Of a stretch of 64,000 bases of DNA, positions 1-8,352 are shown one piece after another. This DNA comes from Clostridia bacterium (GTDB lineage: Bacteria > Bacillota > Clostridia > TANB77 > CAG-508). The translations under genes were made by a program, and so were the position numbers. The DNA lies in contig JAEESU010000010.1 of the NCBI GenBank assembly GCA_016290095.1, positions 1 through 64,000 on the forward strand, in the 5' to 3' direction. Every line of letters starts with the position of its first letter. Positions within the stretch are counted from its first letter, which is position 1. The notes below the pieces were generated by a model that was not told the origin of the DNA, did not search any database, and saw only the letters and a program-made list of their open reading frames with translations.

Positions 1-72
1 ATTTGCAGTATTGCAACATTTGCTGCAGTACAAGAAGGACACTATATAAGAACAAGAAATGTTAATTTATAG
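1..72 (+). CDS. C-terminal end of an unidentified protein (5' partial)
   Basis: Frame 1 is open from the left edge and ends at a TAG at 70-72, giving 23 residues that finish in GHYIRTRNVNL. The stop lies just ahead of the ribosome site of the TfoX-like gene, as expected for two genes in one transcript. The fragment is too short to assign to a family, and it may simply be a chance open frame. Confidence 0.35.
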   Translation: MCSIATFAAVQEGHYIRTRNVNL

Positions 73-85
73 AGGAGATGAAATT

Positions 86-385
86 TTGGGAACATCAAAA
101 GAATATAAAGAATTTATTTTAGAGCAATTGGATTTATTAGATAATATAACTTGTAAAGCGATGATGGGCGAATTTTTGCTATATTATAAAAATGTTTTAT
201 TTGGTGGAATATATGATAATAGATTACTTATAAAAATAGTTGACACAAATAAAAAGTATAATATGGATGAAGCGATTCCTTATGAAAGTGCAAAACCAAT
301 GTATTTAGTAGATGATGTAGATAATAAAGAACTATTAAAAGAAATTGTAATAGATACTTGCAAAGGATTACCAATTAAGAAGTAA
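86..385 (+). CDS. TfoX N-terminal domain protein
   Basis: This is a single-domain protein of about 100 residues that matches the TfoX_N family from the first residues: it reads GTSKEYKEFILEQLDLL, then MMGEFLLYY and LFGGIYDNRLLIK, the conserved core of the fold. The family is named after the competence regulator TfoX/Sxy, but short clostridial members have no proven role. I place the start at TTG 86, because AGAGGAG at 71-77 sits 8 bases ahead of it and family members normally begin right at the SKEY segment. The ATG at 59 would add nine residues unlike the family and has no ribosome site. It is probably co-transcribed with the DUF1697 gene downstream. Confidence 0.75.
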   Translation: MGTSKEYKEFILEQLDLLDNITCKAMMGEFLLYYKNVLFGGIYDNRLLIKIVDTNKKYNMDEAIPYESAKPMYLVDDVDNKELLKEIVIDTCKGLPIKK

Positions 386-418
386 AAAATAAATTACAAA
401 ATTTAGGAGAGATGTATA

Positions 419-964
419 ATGAAATATATTGCATTATTAAGAGGAATAAATATTAGTGGCAAAAATAAAATTTCAATGAGTGAATTAAAATCAGAGTTAG
501 AAAATAACAAATATCAAAATGTTACTACATACCTTAATAGTGGTAATGTTATTTTTGAAAGCGGCATTGATAATAAAGAAACAATAATGAAAGATATAAA
601 CAAGATTATACATGATAAATTTAATCTTGAAATACCTGCTTTTATTATAACTACAAGTGAACTTGAAAAAATATTAAATCATTGTCCTAATTGGTGGGGA
701 ACTGGTAATAAAGAAATATATGACAATCTGATTTTTATAATTCCACCTACAAAATATAATGAAGTATATAATACTATTGGAGAACCAAGTAAAGATATTG
801 AAAAGATTGAAGCATACAATAATTCTATATTTTGGTCATTTGACTTAAGCAAATATAGAAAAGCAAATTGGTGGATTAAAACTGCAAGTACAGATATTAA
901 AGATAAAATTACAATTAGAACAGCAAATACAATGAGAAAAGTGCTAGAATTAAGTAAGAGATAA
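419..964 (+). CDS. DUF1697 family protein
   Basis: The 181-residue protein opens with MKYIALLRGINISGKNKISM and continues with a TYLNSGNVIFES segment, the hallmark of the DUF1697 family, and has the usual family length. No biochemical function is established for the family. A good site (AGGAGAG) precedes the ATG. The gene lies 33 bases after the TfoX-like gene on the same strand and ends just before a strong hairpin terminator, so the two probably form a small transcription unit. Nothing in the sequence suggests damage. Confidence 0.85.
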   Translation: MKYIALLRGINISGKNKISMSELKSELENNKYQNVTTYLNSGNVIFESGIDNKETIMKDINKIIHDKFNLEIPAFIITTSELEKILNHCPNWWGTGNKEIYDNLIFIIPPTKYNEVYNTIGEPSKDIEKIEAYNNSIFWSFDLSKYRKANWWIKTASTDIKDKITIRTANTMRKVLELSKR

Positions 965-1030
965 ATTACAATTTATTGTTTATATTATGATTAAATACAA
1001 GCTGTTATAATGCAACAAAAATAAAAAAAG

Positions 1031-1076
1031 AAAAAGACACGTAATCATTCATAACAATGGATTACATGTCTTTTTT
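1031..1076 (+). terminator. Intrinsic terminator after the DUF1697 gene
   Basis: A 16-base arm at 1031-1046 pairs with 1060-1075 with a single mismatch across a 13-base loop. The ends are A-rich on the left and T-rich on the right, so the hairpin can stop transcription arriving from either side, including from the minus-strand tRNA gene. Confidence 0.85.
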
Positions 1077-1111
1077 GTTGCATTATGATGTGCATTTTGC
1101 CAGATTCGAAA

Positions 1112-1150
1112 ACCCCTGTAAGCCGCTTATGTAGCCGACTTGACAGGGGT
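1112..1150 (-). other. Hairpin just downstream of tRNA-Trp
   Basis: The arm ACCCCTGT at 1112-1119 pairs perfectly with ACAGGGGT at 1143-1150. Three more pairs (AAG/CTT) follow after a one-base bulge, with a small inner GCT/AGC stem. On the minus strand the hairpin comes 7 bases after the tRNA CCA end and is followed by four T, so it could act in tRNA 3' processing or as a weak terminator. Its arm repeats the CCCCTG of the tRNA acceptor end. Confidence 0.55.
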
Positions 1151-1157
1151 CATAATT

Positions 1158-1232
1158 TGGCAGGGGTAGTAGGATTCGAACCCACACAAGCGGTTTTGGA
1201 GACCGATGTGCTACCATTAACACTATACCCCT
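1158..1232 (-). tRNA. tRNA-Trp (anticodon CCA)
   Basis: Read on the minus strand, the 75 bases fold as a cloverleaf. The acceptor arm is AGGGGTA paired with TACCCCT, followed by G and an encoded CCA. The D arm is GTGT/GCAC. The anticodon loop is CTCCAAA, giving anticodon CCA for tryptophan, and the T arm carries TTCGAAT. The outermost pair of the anticodon stem (T-C) is mismatched. It is a lone tRNA gene between two plus-strand transcription units. Confidence 0.93.
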
Positions 1233-1317
1233 AAATATTACAACACTAGTAATTTTAGCATATAAATAATTAAGATTCAAGTAAAATAAAAAAATAATTC
1301 ATAAATTTAATTTTTTA

Positions 1318-1346
1318 TTTACAAAACAGCAAAAATAAAATAAAAT
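1318..1346 (+). promoter_or_regulatory. Sigma-A-type promoter of the VWA/TelA operon
   Basis: TTTACA at 1318-1323 and TAAAAT at 1341-1346 are separated by exactly 17 bases, just ahead of the first gene of the operon. Confidence 0.6.
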
Positions 1347-1360
1347 ATAAAGAGATTTTA

Positions 1361-2998
1361 ATGTGGAAAAGAGGGACGAATTTGGAAAAAAAAGATAACT
1401 CTGGAAAAATAATATTTTGGGTATTATTTTTAGTAATAGTTTTTGGAATTTTTAGTAATAAAAAGACAGAAGTCAATAATAATGAACCTTATATTAAAAA
1501 TCAATATAGTGATAATACGTTTAGTATCATTTCAAGTTCTGAAAATAGGGATTTAGAAGAAATATTATATGATGTTGCTAAAAAAGAAAATATTGATTTA
1601 CAGATAGAATATGCAGGTACATTAGATATAATGGAAAAATTAAATTCTGGGGAGAAGTATGATGCTGTTTGGGCTTCTAATTCAATATGGCTATATATGT
1701 TAGATAGTAGTGTTGTAAAAACTTCTGAATCAAAATCTACAAGTATAAATCCTGTTGTTTTTGCAATTAATAAATCAAAAGCTCAAAGTTTAGGTTTTGT
1801 TGGAAAAGAAATTTATACAAGAGATATTGTAAATGCAATTAAGTCTGGAGATTTGAAGTTTAGTATGGCAAATCCTACAAGAACAAATACAGGAGCTACA
1901 GCGTATTTAGGATTACTTTCAGTATTAGCTGGTAATCCAGAAGTATTAAAATTAGAAGATTTGGAAAATGAAACTGTAAAAAATGATTTGGTTTCTCTAT
2001 TTTCTGGATTAGAGCGTTCTTCAGGAAGCGAAGATTTCTTAGAAGAAATGTTTTTAAATGGTTCTTATGAAGCTGTTGTTACATATGAGTCTTCAATAAT
2101 TAATATTAATAAAAAATTAGTTGCAAATGGACAAGAACCTTTATATGTATTATACCCAATTGATGGGGTATCTATTTCAGATTCACCATTTGCTTATATA
2201 AACAATGGAAACGACGAAAAGAAAGAACAATTTTTGGTATTAAGAGAGTATGTCTTAAGTGATGAAGGACAAGCAAAACTTGCAGAAAAAGGAAGAAGAA
2301 CTTGGTTTGGCGGAACAAATACAAGTGTTGATAAAGCTATATTCAATTCGGATTGGGGAATAGATACTACAAAATATATAGTACCTTTAAAATTCCCAAG
2401 TGCAGCTATAATACAAAGAGCATTGGCTTTATATCAATCTGAATTAAGAAAACCTGTTTATGCAGTATTTTGCTTAGATTATTCAGGAAGTATGTATGGG
2501 AGTGGAAATGAGAGTTTAGTTTCTGCAATGGAATATATATTAACTCAAGAGGAAGCTGAAAAAGATTTACTGCAATTTACAGAAAAAGATAAGATTGCTG
2601 TAGTACCATTTAGTTCAGGCGTAATTGCAACATGGTATGCTGAAAATGGATATGATACAGATAACTTAATACAATTAATAAAAAATGAAGAGCCAAATGG
2701 ATCAACTGATATATATGGAGCTTCTATACAGGCACTAAACATTTTAAATTCAGTAGATACAACAGAATATAATGTATCAGTAATATTGATGACAGATGGA
2801 GCTGCAAATGTTGGTACTTTCCGTGATTTAGAGAGATACTATAATTCTAATGGAAAAGAAATTCCAATATATTCAATTATGTTTGGAAGTGCATATGCAG
2901 ATCAATTAGAAGAAATTGCAGAAATGTCAAATGCAAAAGTATTTGATGGAAGAACAGACTTATTAAATGCTTTTAAAGAAGTGAGAGGATATAATTAA
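1361..2998 (+). CDS. Membrane-anchored binding-protein/VWA domain fusion protein
   Basis: The 545-residue protein has one N-terminal membrane segment (residues about 17-32), so the rest should lie outside the membrane. Residues about 50-340 resemble an ABC-type solute-binding protein (periplasmic-binding type 2 fold). A von Willebrand A domain follows from about 368, with a complete metal site: DYSGS from residue 373, Thr449 in GSTDIYG and Asp479 in TDGAANVG. Metal-dependent ligand or partner binding is therefore likely. Two starts are possible: ATG 1361, or TTG 1382 preceded by GAGGG. It is the first gene of an operon with XpaC-like, binding-protein-like and TelA-like genes, and its stop overlaps the next start. 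VWA proteins with TelA/XpaC are known from tellurite/stress gene neighbourhoods; the true function is unknown. Confidence 0.75.
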   Translation: MWKRGTNLEKKDNSGKIIFWVLFLVIVFGIFSNKKTEVNNNEPYIKNQYSDNTFSIISSSENRDLEEILYDVAKKENIDLQIEYAGTLDIMEKLNSGEKYDAVWASNSIWLYMLDSSVVKTSESKSTSINPVVFAINKSKAQSLGFVGKEIYTRDIVNAIKSGDLKFSMANPTRTNTGATAYLGLLSVLAGNPEVLKLEDLENETVKNDLVSLFSGLERSSGSEDFLEEMFLNGSYEAVVTYESSIININKKLVANGQEPLYVLYPIDGVSISDSPFAYINNGNDEKKEQFLVLREYVLSDEGQAKLAEKGRRTWFGGTNTSVDKAIFNSDWGIDTTKYIVPLKFPSAAIIQRALALYQSELRKPVYAVFCLDYSGSMYGSGNESLVSAMEYILTQEEAEKDLLQFTEKDKIAVVPFSSGVIATWYAENGYDTDNLIQLIKNEEPNGSTDIYGASIQALNILNSVDTTEYNVSVILMTDGAANVGTFRDLERYYNSNGKEIPIYSIMFGSAYADQLEEIAEMSNAKVFDGRTDLLNAFKEVRGYN

Positions 2999-3630
2999 TG
3001 AGTAGTAAAAAAGATAGTAAAGGACCAATCATTTCTGCAGCGCTTGGAGCAGCATTTTTTGCGGTACCATATGTGGCTTTAAGCATTCCTCTGCTTCCTT
3101 CACTTGGAATCGCAGTTGCTGCATTTGGCGCGGGAAATTTACTTTTTTCTCAAGATAAAAATACAATCATTGGAACATTTGATGAAACAAAAGATTTAAG
3201 CGAAATAATTAAAACAGCTAAGAAACAAAATAATCAAATTGCTTCTATGATTAATAAAATAGATGATCAGGATATTAGAAAAGAAATAAGAGAAATTGCA
3301 GAAACTGCAGACAAAATAATTGATACGGTTGATAATAATCATGAAAAATTTAATAAAATAAAAAACTTCTTTAGTTATTATTTACCAGTTACTTTAAAAA
3401 TAATAACTGAATATGACAATATTGAAAATCAAAGATTAAAAGATAAAGAAGTAAAAGAATTTATGCGAAATGCAGAAGATATGATTAGAAAAATAAATAA
3501 ATCATTTCAAAAACAACTATCAGATCTATATCAGAAAAACATTATAGATACTGATGCAGAAATGAAAGTTTTTGATTCAATGTTAAATTTAGATGGTTTT
3601 GATGATTTTAATATAAGAGGAGGAAACTAG
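2998..3630 (+). CDS. xpaC: XpaC-family protein
   Basis: The 210-residue protein has a hydrophobic, Gly/Ala-rich N-terminal part with probable membrane segments (residues about 10-50), followed by a long charged helical region with DQDIRKEIREIAETADKI. This is the layout of the XpaC family, annotated as 5-bromo-4-chloroindolyl phosphate hydrolysis proteins, a name from an old phenotype rather than a proven reaction. In Bacillus, xpaC sits beside the TelA-like yaaN, and the same pairing is seen here two genes on, which supports the call. The start ATG overlaps the stop of the VWA gene (TAATG), so translation is probably coupled. Confidence 0.75.
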   Translation: MSSKKDSKGPIISAALGAAFFAVPYVALSIPLLPSLGIAVAAFGAGNLLFSQDKNTIIGTFDETKDLSEIIKTAKKQNNQIASMINKIDDQDIRKEIREIAETADKIIDTVDNNHEKFNKIKNFFSYYLPVTLKIITEYDNIENQRLKDKEVKEFMRNAEDMIRKINKSFQKQLSDLYQKNIIDTDAEMKVFDSMLNLDGFDDFNIRGGN

Positions 3631-3631
3631 G

Positions 3632-4768
3632 GTGAAAAAGAGAATAATAGGTGTTATCATTTTTGTAGTATTAATTGGTCTTATTGTTGGATTGAATTAT
3701 TTGAAAAAAGATAATGATGTTAATACTAACAAAGTAGGAACTATTGATGAAAAAGATTTAACACAAGTAACGATCGCCACAGGTGGCGGAAAAGAAGATT
3801 TACTAGCAGATGAAAGAGTAAATGAAATTATAAAAACAAAATATGGTTTAATTCCAATTTATGATAGTTGGAGTAATGGAAAGTTAGTTGTAAATCCTTT
3901 AGTGAGAGAAGATGGTTCCAAATATGATTTAATGTTTTGTTCTGATCAAAGATTTTATGATTATTATAGATTACAACCAGATAAATCAAAAGGTGAAGCA
4001 GATAGATATACAGTACTAAACGGCGGATTAACATTAAATACTCCAATTGTAATATATAGTTGGGATAAAGTAGTAGATAGTTTAATAGCAGAAGGAATAG
4101 TTACTGAAAAAGAAGGTGTTTGCTATATAACAGATATGGACAAGCTATTAGAGTATATACTTGAAGGGAAAAAATGGAAAGATATAGGATTAGATTTATA
4201 TGGAAGTATTAATATTGCTTCAACAGATCCTGTTACTTCATCACCCGGTGCAACTTATTATGGATTATTATTATCAATTATGTGTGGTGGAAATGTAACT
4301 GAAAGTGCAATGCAAGAACATTTACCTAAATTAAAAGAGTTTTATGAAAAATCAGGATATATGAATAATACACCAGCAGATTTATTTGAAAGATATTTAA
4401 AAACTGGTATGGGTGGAGAACCTATGATAGTTGATTATGAGAAGAGTATTGTGGAATTTGCTACTTCAAATCCTTATGGATTTAATCAAGTAAAGGATAG
4501 TATTAGGATACTTTATCCAGAACCAACAATTTGGAATTCACATTGTATAGCAAGCTTTACAGAAGAAGGAAACAAATATAATGAAGTTTGGAAAGATCCT
4601 GAAATAGGACAAATTGCATGGGATAAATATGGATTTAGAACAGGTGTAACAGGTGGAACATATGATGTATCAGGATTAGGAATTAATGGAATACCTGATA
4701 CAATAACAAGTACAGTAACAAGTTTAAAAATGAGCATGTATAATGAACTTATAGAATATTTAAAATAA
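3632..4768 (+). CDS. Membrane-anchored solute-binding-protein-like protein
   Basis: The 378-residue protein starts at a GTG preceded by AGAGGAGG. It has one hydrophobic N-terminal segment (residues about 5-21) followed by an extracytoplasmic domain. The domain reads like a periplasmic-binding type 2 fold: a TIATGGGKEDLL opening strand, STDPVTSSPGATYYGLLLSIMCGG in the middle and a KYGFRTGV segment near the end. It has no Cys lipobox, so it is membrane-tethered rather than a lipoprotein. No ABC permease or ATPase gene lies nearby, so transport is unlikely; ligand sensing for the VWA/TelA module is a plausible inference. It resembles the binding-protein half of the first gene in the operon. Confidence 0.65.
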   Translation: MKKRIIGVIIFVVLIGLIVGLNYLKKDNDVNTNKVGTIDEKDLTQVTIATGGGKEDLLADERVNEIIKTKYGLIPIYDSWSNGKLVVNPLVREDGSKYDLMFCSDQRFYDYYRLQPDKSKGEADRYTVLNGGLTLNTPIVIYSWDKVVDSLIAEGIVTEKEGVCYITDMDKLLEYILEGKKWKDIGLDLYGSINIASTDPVTSSPGATYYGLLLSIMCGGNVTESAMQEHLPKLKEFYEKSGYMNNTPADLFERYLKTGMGGEPMIVDYEKSIVEFATSNPYGFNQVKDSIRILYPEPTIWNSHCIASFTEEGNKYNEVWKDPEIGQIAWDKYGFRTGVTGGTYDVSGLGINGIPDTITSTVTSLKMSMYNELIEYLK

Positions 4769-4783
4769 AAGGAGATTAAGAAA

Positions 4784-5950
4784 ATGAGTGAAGCTATGGA
4801 ACTTAAAATTGAACCAAAGAAAGTTACAGATGAGAAACTTGAAAAAGAAATTTTACCTGGAGAGAAAGTATCTGAAGAGAAAGTAGAAAACTCTCTAAAT
4901 TATGATTTATTATCAGAAGAAGAAAAAACAGCTATAGATGAATTTGTAGCTAAAGTTGATGTTACAGATTCTGTACAAGTATTACAATATGGTGCTGCTG
5001 CACAGAATAAAATTTCTAGTTTTTCAGATAGCGTTTTGGAAAATGTAAAAACAAAAAATACAGGAGAAGCTGGTGAATTATTATCTAACTTAGTTGCAGA
5101 AGTTAAAGGCTTTGATGCTGATGTTCCTGCAACAATGAATCCAAAAGGAATTCAAGGAATATTCTTTAATGCAAAAAAACAAATAGATAAATTAATTGCA
5201 AAATATAGTAAGGTTGAAACAAATATTGATAAGATTGAAAAAAGACTAGAATCAGAAAAAATCAAAATGCTAAAAGATATTACAATATTTGATACTATGT
5301 ATGAAAAAAATTTAGAGTATTTTAATGAGATTTCTTTATATATTATAGCTGGAGAAAAGAAGTTAGAAGAACTAAGAAATGTTACACTACCAGAACTTCA
5401 GAAAAAAGCTGAAGAAACAGGTGAGCAGTCTGATATTCAAAAAGTAAATGATATGGTAAATATAATTAATAGATTTGAAAAGAAAATCTATGATTTAAAA
5501 ACAACAAGAATTATTTCAATTCAAATGGCTCCACAAATTAGATTAATCCAAAACAATGATAGTGAACTAGTAGAAAAAATTCAAAGTTCATTAATTAATA
5601 CAATTCCACTTTGGAAAAATCAAATTGTTATAGCACTTGGACTTGCGAATTCAAAGAGTGCACTTGGTGTTCAAAAAGCAGTAACTGAAACAACAAATGA
5701 TTTATTACAGAAAAATAGTGAAATGCTAAAACAAGGAACTATTGAAATTGCTGAGGAATCTGAAAAAGCTATTGTTAATGTTGAAACGCTACAAAAGACA
5801 AATAAAGATATTATTGAAACATTAGATAAAGTTCTTGAGATCCATGAAAATGGAAGAATAAAACGTGTTGAAGCTGAAAAAGAATTAGTTAATATTGAAC
5901 AAGAATTAAAAGATAAATTGTTAGAAATTAAATTAAACAATAAAAACTAA
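4784..5950 (+). CDS. telA: TelA-family (toxic anion resistance) protein
   Basis: The 388-residue, highly helical and charged protein matches the TelA/YaaN/KlaA family in length and pattern: DSVLENVKTKNTGEAGELLSNL near residues 83-105, RIISIQMAPQIRLIQNNDSELVEKIQ in the second half and a coiled-coil C terminus. Family members are linked to tellurite and other envelope or antimicrobial stresses, but the mechanism is not known. The protein has no signal peptide and is cytoplasmic. It is the last gene of the operon with the VWA and XpaC-like genes and ends convergently, overlapping by three bases the stop of the small membrane gene on the other strand. Confidence 0.88.
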   Translation: MSEAMELKIEPKKVTDEKLEKEILPGEKVSEEKVENSLNYDLLSEEEKTAIDEFVAKVDVTDSVQVLQYGAAAQNKISSFSDSVLENVKTKNTGEAGELLSNLVAEVKGFDADVPATMNPKGIQGIFFNAKKQIDKLIAKYSKVETNIDKIEKRLESEKIKMLKDITIFDTMYEKNLEYFNEISLYIIAGEKKLEELRNVTLPELQKKAEETGEQSDIQKVNDMVNIINRFEKKIYDLKTTRIISIQMAPQIRLIQNNDSELVEKIQSSLINTIPLWKNQIVIALGLANSKSALGVQKAVTETTNDLLQKNSEMLKQGTIEIAEESEKAIVNVETLQKTNKDIIETLDKVLEIHENGRIKRVEAEKELVNIEQELKDKLLEIKLNNKN

Positions 5951-6114
5951 TAAAATATAAAAATAATTAAAAGAGAAATAATAAGTCCAAGAGTTGCGAA
6001 AAAAATAATAGCAACTCCGCCAGACTTATTATTTTTTTCTTTTAATTCAAACATTCCATAATAAACAGATTTTAGAAAAATATATATTAGGAATATTATT
6101 GCTATATATTTCAT
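5947..6114 (-). CDS. Small two-helix membrane protein of the germinant receptor operon
   Basis: The 55-residue protein starts at ATG 6114, preceded by AAGGAG, which overlaps the end of gerAC. It consists of a hydrophobic segment (residues about 3-19), a short charged linker (FELKEKNNKSGG) and a second hydrophobic segment to the C terminus. This is the size and layout of the D-type proteins found in some Bacillus germinant receptor operons, which modulate germination. I cannot show homology by eye, so the assignment rests on position and topology. It is the last gene of the minus-strand ger operon. Confidence 0.6.
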   Translation of the reverse strand: MKYIAIIFLIYIFLKSVYYGMFELKEKNNKSGGVAIIFFATLGLIISLLIIFIFY

Positions 6115-6115
6115 T

Positions 6116-7258
6116 TTACTCCTTATTAAATAAATTACTTGAATATATTCTAGAAGTAACATTTACTTCAAAAAAAGAATTCTGAAAATTCTTGTCCCAG
6201 TTTATTTTAGAAAAATCTTCTTTTGTTAAAAAAGTTGATTGGTACAATCCTTGAAAACAATCTATATCTGAGTTATAGTCTTTTGAAATTTTATATAAGT
6301 AATTTTTGATAATTCTTTCGTAGTATTTATTTACAGCATGAGTGACTTTCTCAACATTATAAGATGAATTATAATCGAAATCAGTTCCTGAATTTAAGAT
6401 TGAAATTTCTGGAAATACGTTGATTTTAATAAAAGGACTCCCATTTATCATATTTATATATGTGTTAGTTTTCTTATATAACTTTGTATCAAAATCGATT
6501 TTGCCATTTTCGATAAAAATACTATCCATTGTGAGAAAACATTTATTTAATTTATTTGTGACCATTAAGTGAGCTATAGATTCTAATACATCCAAATTCC
6601 CAACTAAATACTGATCTTTAAATACGGCAATTCCTGCGGTTTGGATAATATCATTATTTACTTTTGTATAGATAGCAGTTGCTTCACAGAATTTGCTATC
6701 AATATCATGAGCAAATGTGCCTATAGATGATTCTATGGTATATCCGGTATAATTTGTAGTGTTTTTTAAATAATCAAAAAGTCTGGCTGAAAATGCTTCA
6801 CCAGAATTTGATACTTTTTCTAATAAATCATAAGCAGTGGATGAACTAATAATAGTTTGGCAGTTATATCTGAGTTCAACATTATTATTCAAAGAATTAA
6901 TATATTGATCAATTCCTTTTTTAGCAAGTGATTCAGATATTACTATGGCACTACAGTGAGATAGATTTATTTGTTTATTTAGATAATTATCTAAAATATT
7001 AATTGCTTCTTCAATAGTTCTTGCTTCTACAGAATATATTTCATAACTACTTGATTGGCTAGAGGAAGCATCAGAAGAGCTGTTTTTAGGGTTTGATGGG
7101 ATTTGTATACTAAGCTTAATATAATCATTTTCAGCTTCATCTAAGCCTAGACCAATTACAAAATAATAGTCATCAATGCCTATAGAAGAATTTTCACAAC
7201 CAGTAAGAGAAATTAATAATATAAAAGAAAGTACAATTAGAAAAAAATTTTTTTTCAT
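6116..7258 (-). CDS. gerAC: Spore germination lipoprotein, Ger(x)C family
   Basis: The 380-residue protein begins with a lipoprotein signal peptide ending in the lipobox LTGC (Cys20), then DDYYFVIGLGLDEAENDYIKLSIQIP, the characteristic N-terminal strand region of GerAC proteins. It is the C subunit of a germinant receptor and should sit on the outer face of the spore inner membrane. Its start overlaps the stop of gerAB by four bases (ATGA), so translation is coupled. Length and domain are normal for the family. Because gerAA upstream is frameshifted, the receptor may not be functional as sequenced. Confidence 0.9.
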   Translation of the reverse strand: MKKNFFLIVLSFILLISLTGCENSSIGIDDYYFVIGLGLDEAENDYIKLSIQIPSNPKNSSSDASSSQSSSYEIYSVEARTIEEAINILDNYLNKQINLSHCSAIVISESLAKKGIDQYINSLNNNVELRYNCQTIISSSTAYDLLEKVSNSGEAFSARLFDYLKNTTNYTGYTIESSIGTFAHDIDSKFCEATAIYTKVNNDIIQTAGIAVFKDQYLVGNLDVLESIAHLMVTNKLNKCFLTMDSIFIENGKIDFDTKLYKKTNTYINMINGSPFIKINVFPEISILNSGTDFDYNSSYNVEKVTHAVNKYYERIIKNYLYKISKDYNSDIDCFQGLYQSTFLTKEDFSKINWDKNFQNSFFEVNVTSRIYSSNLFNKE

Positions 7259-8352
7259 GTTTTTTCCTTTCGGATTCTCTTTTTGAAGTTTCCAATTATG
7301 AGAATAGAAAATTCAAAAGCAAAAGAGAAAAGTATAATCATATATCTATAAACATAGTTTTCTAAATAATATAAAGCAGATAAACTTATAGGAAATAGAC
7401 AAAGTGAAAATAGAAAAGTGCATGCAATATAAGAAATCATTTTTTCATCTGTTATATTAAAAAGTTTTTTGAAAATCCTATTAATAAGAAATACAACAAA
7501 ACTTAGATAACTGAAGATGCAAATAACGCACAATAAAATAAATAATGAATCTATTCTTTCGATAAAACTTCCAAAATTAACAGATCTTACAAGTAGAAAA
7601 ACAGAATTTGAAGGCTCTTTTGATGGGGTGGAATTAAATAGTAATTCTGTTACTATTAAAACAAGTAAGATGCAAATCCAAGATATAATGTAAGAGATAA
7701 TACAGATTTTTTTGTAATCTGATTCGTTTTTTAATAATGGTTTCAAAAACAAAACATATGATAAATTGGATATCATAAAAACATTTGATAATCCTGTTAT
7801 AAAAGTTTTATAGTAACTATCACCAAAAACTGGTGTTAAACTTTTGTTATTTATTTTCGCAATAATTGAGAAGAAGGTTGCTAGTATTGCCATTATTACA
7901 AAAGGTACAATTAAAAGATTAATTCTTGCAAGAGATTTAAATCCAACAAAGTTTGCAACTAATACAGCTAAAATAAAAAACATTAAAATATAAATAATTG
8001 AAAAATTTGAAAAATATACTTTTTGGATAATAGAAGAAAAGTCTTTTAATGTTATAAAAGCAGATAAGATTAAAACTGTAATACAAACTAATCCACATAA
8101 TATTTTTAAAAGTTTTCCTCCAACTTGTTCAGAGATATCTATAATATCTGAATTTTGAAATTTTTGTTGCAAGTATATAAGCAAAATCATGAAAGCAAAG
8201 TCAATAATACCAATGTAGATAAAATTTACAATAACACCGCTTCCAACTGTGTTTACAAAATAAAATGAAAAATTTGCAATTAATTTACTTGTAGATAAAA
8301 TTACTATTATAAAAATTGCTTCTACTTTTCCAATTTGATAATGATTATCCAT
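7255..8352 (-). CDS. gerAB: Spore germination protein, GerAB-type permease-like subunit
   Basis: The 365-residue protein has about ten hydrophobic segments and the opening seen in GerAB proteins (YQIGKVEAIFIIVILSTSKL). It belongs to the amino acid/polyamine-permease-like superfamily, whose GerAB members bind the germinant in the spore inner membrane. The start ATG overlaps the last codons of gerAA (8345-8352), so gerAA, gerAB and gerAC form one coupled operon. The protein shows no damage. The germinant cannot be predicted from this sequence. Confidence 0.9.
   Translation of the reverse strand: MDNHYQIGKVEAIFIIVILSTSKLIANFSFYFVNTVGSGVIVNFIYIGIIDFAFMILLIYLQQKFQNSDIIDISEQVGGKLLKILCGLVCITVLILSAFITLKDFSSIIQKVYFSNFSIIYILMFFILAVLVANFVGFKSLARINLLIVPFVIMAILATFFSIIAKINNKSLTPVFGDSYYKTFITGLSNVFMISNLSYVLFLKPLLKNESDYKKICIISYIISWICILLVLIVTELLFNSTPSKEPSNSVFLLVRSVNFGSFIERIDSLFILLCVICIFSYLSFVVFLINRIFKKLFNITDEKMISYIACTFLFSLCLFPISLSALYYLENYVYRYMIILFSFAFEFSILIIGNFKKRIRKEKT

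Noticed and set aside
1083..1280. Minus-strand open frame of 65 codons across tRNA-Trp
   Set aside because: It runs through the tRNA and the hairpin, has no ribosome site, and its product resembles nothing.
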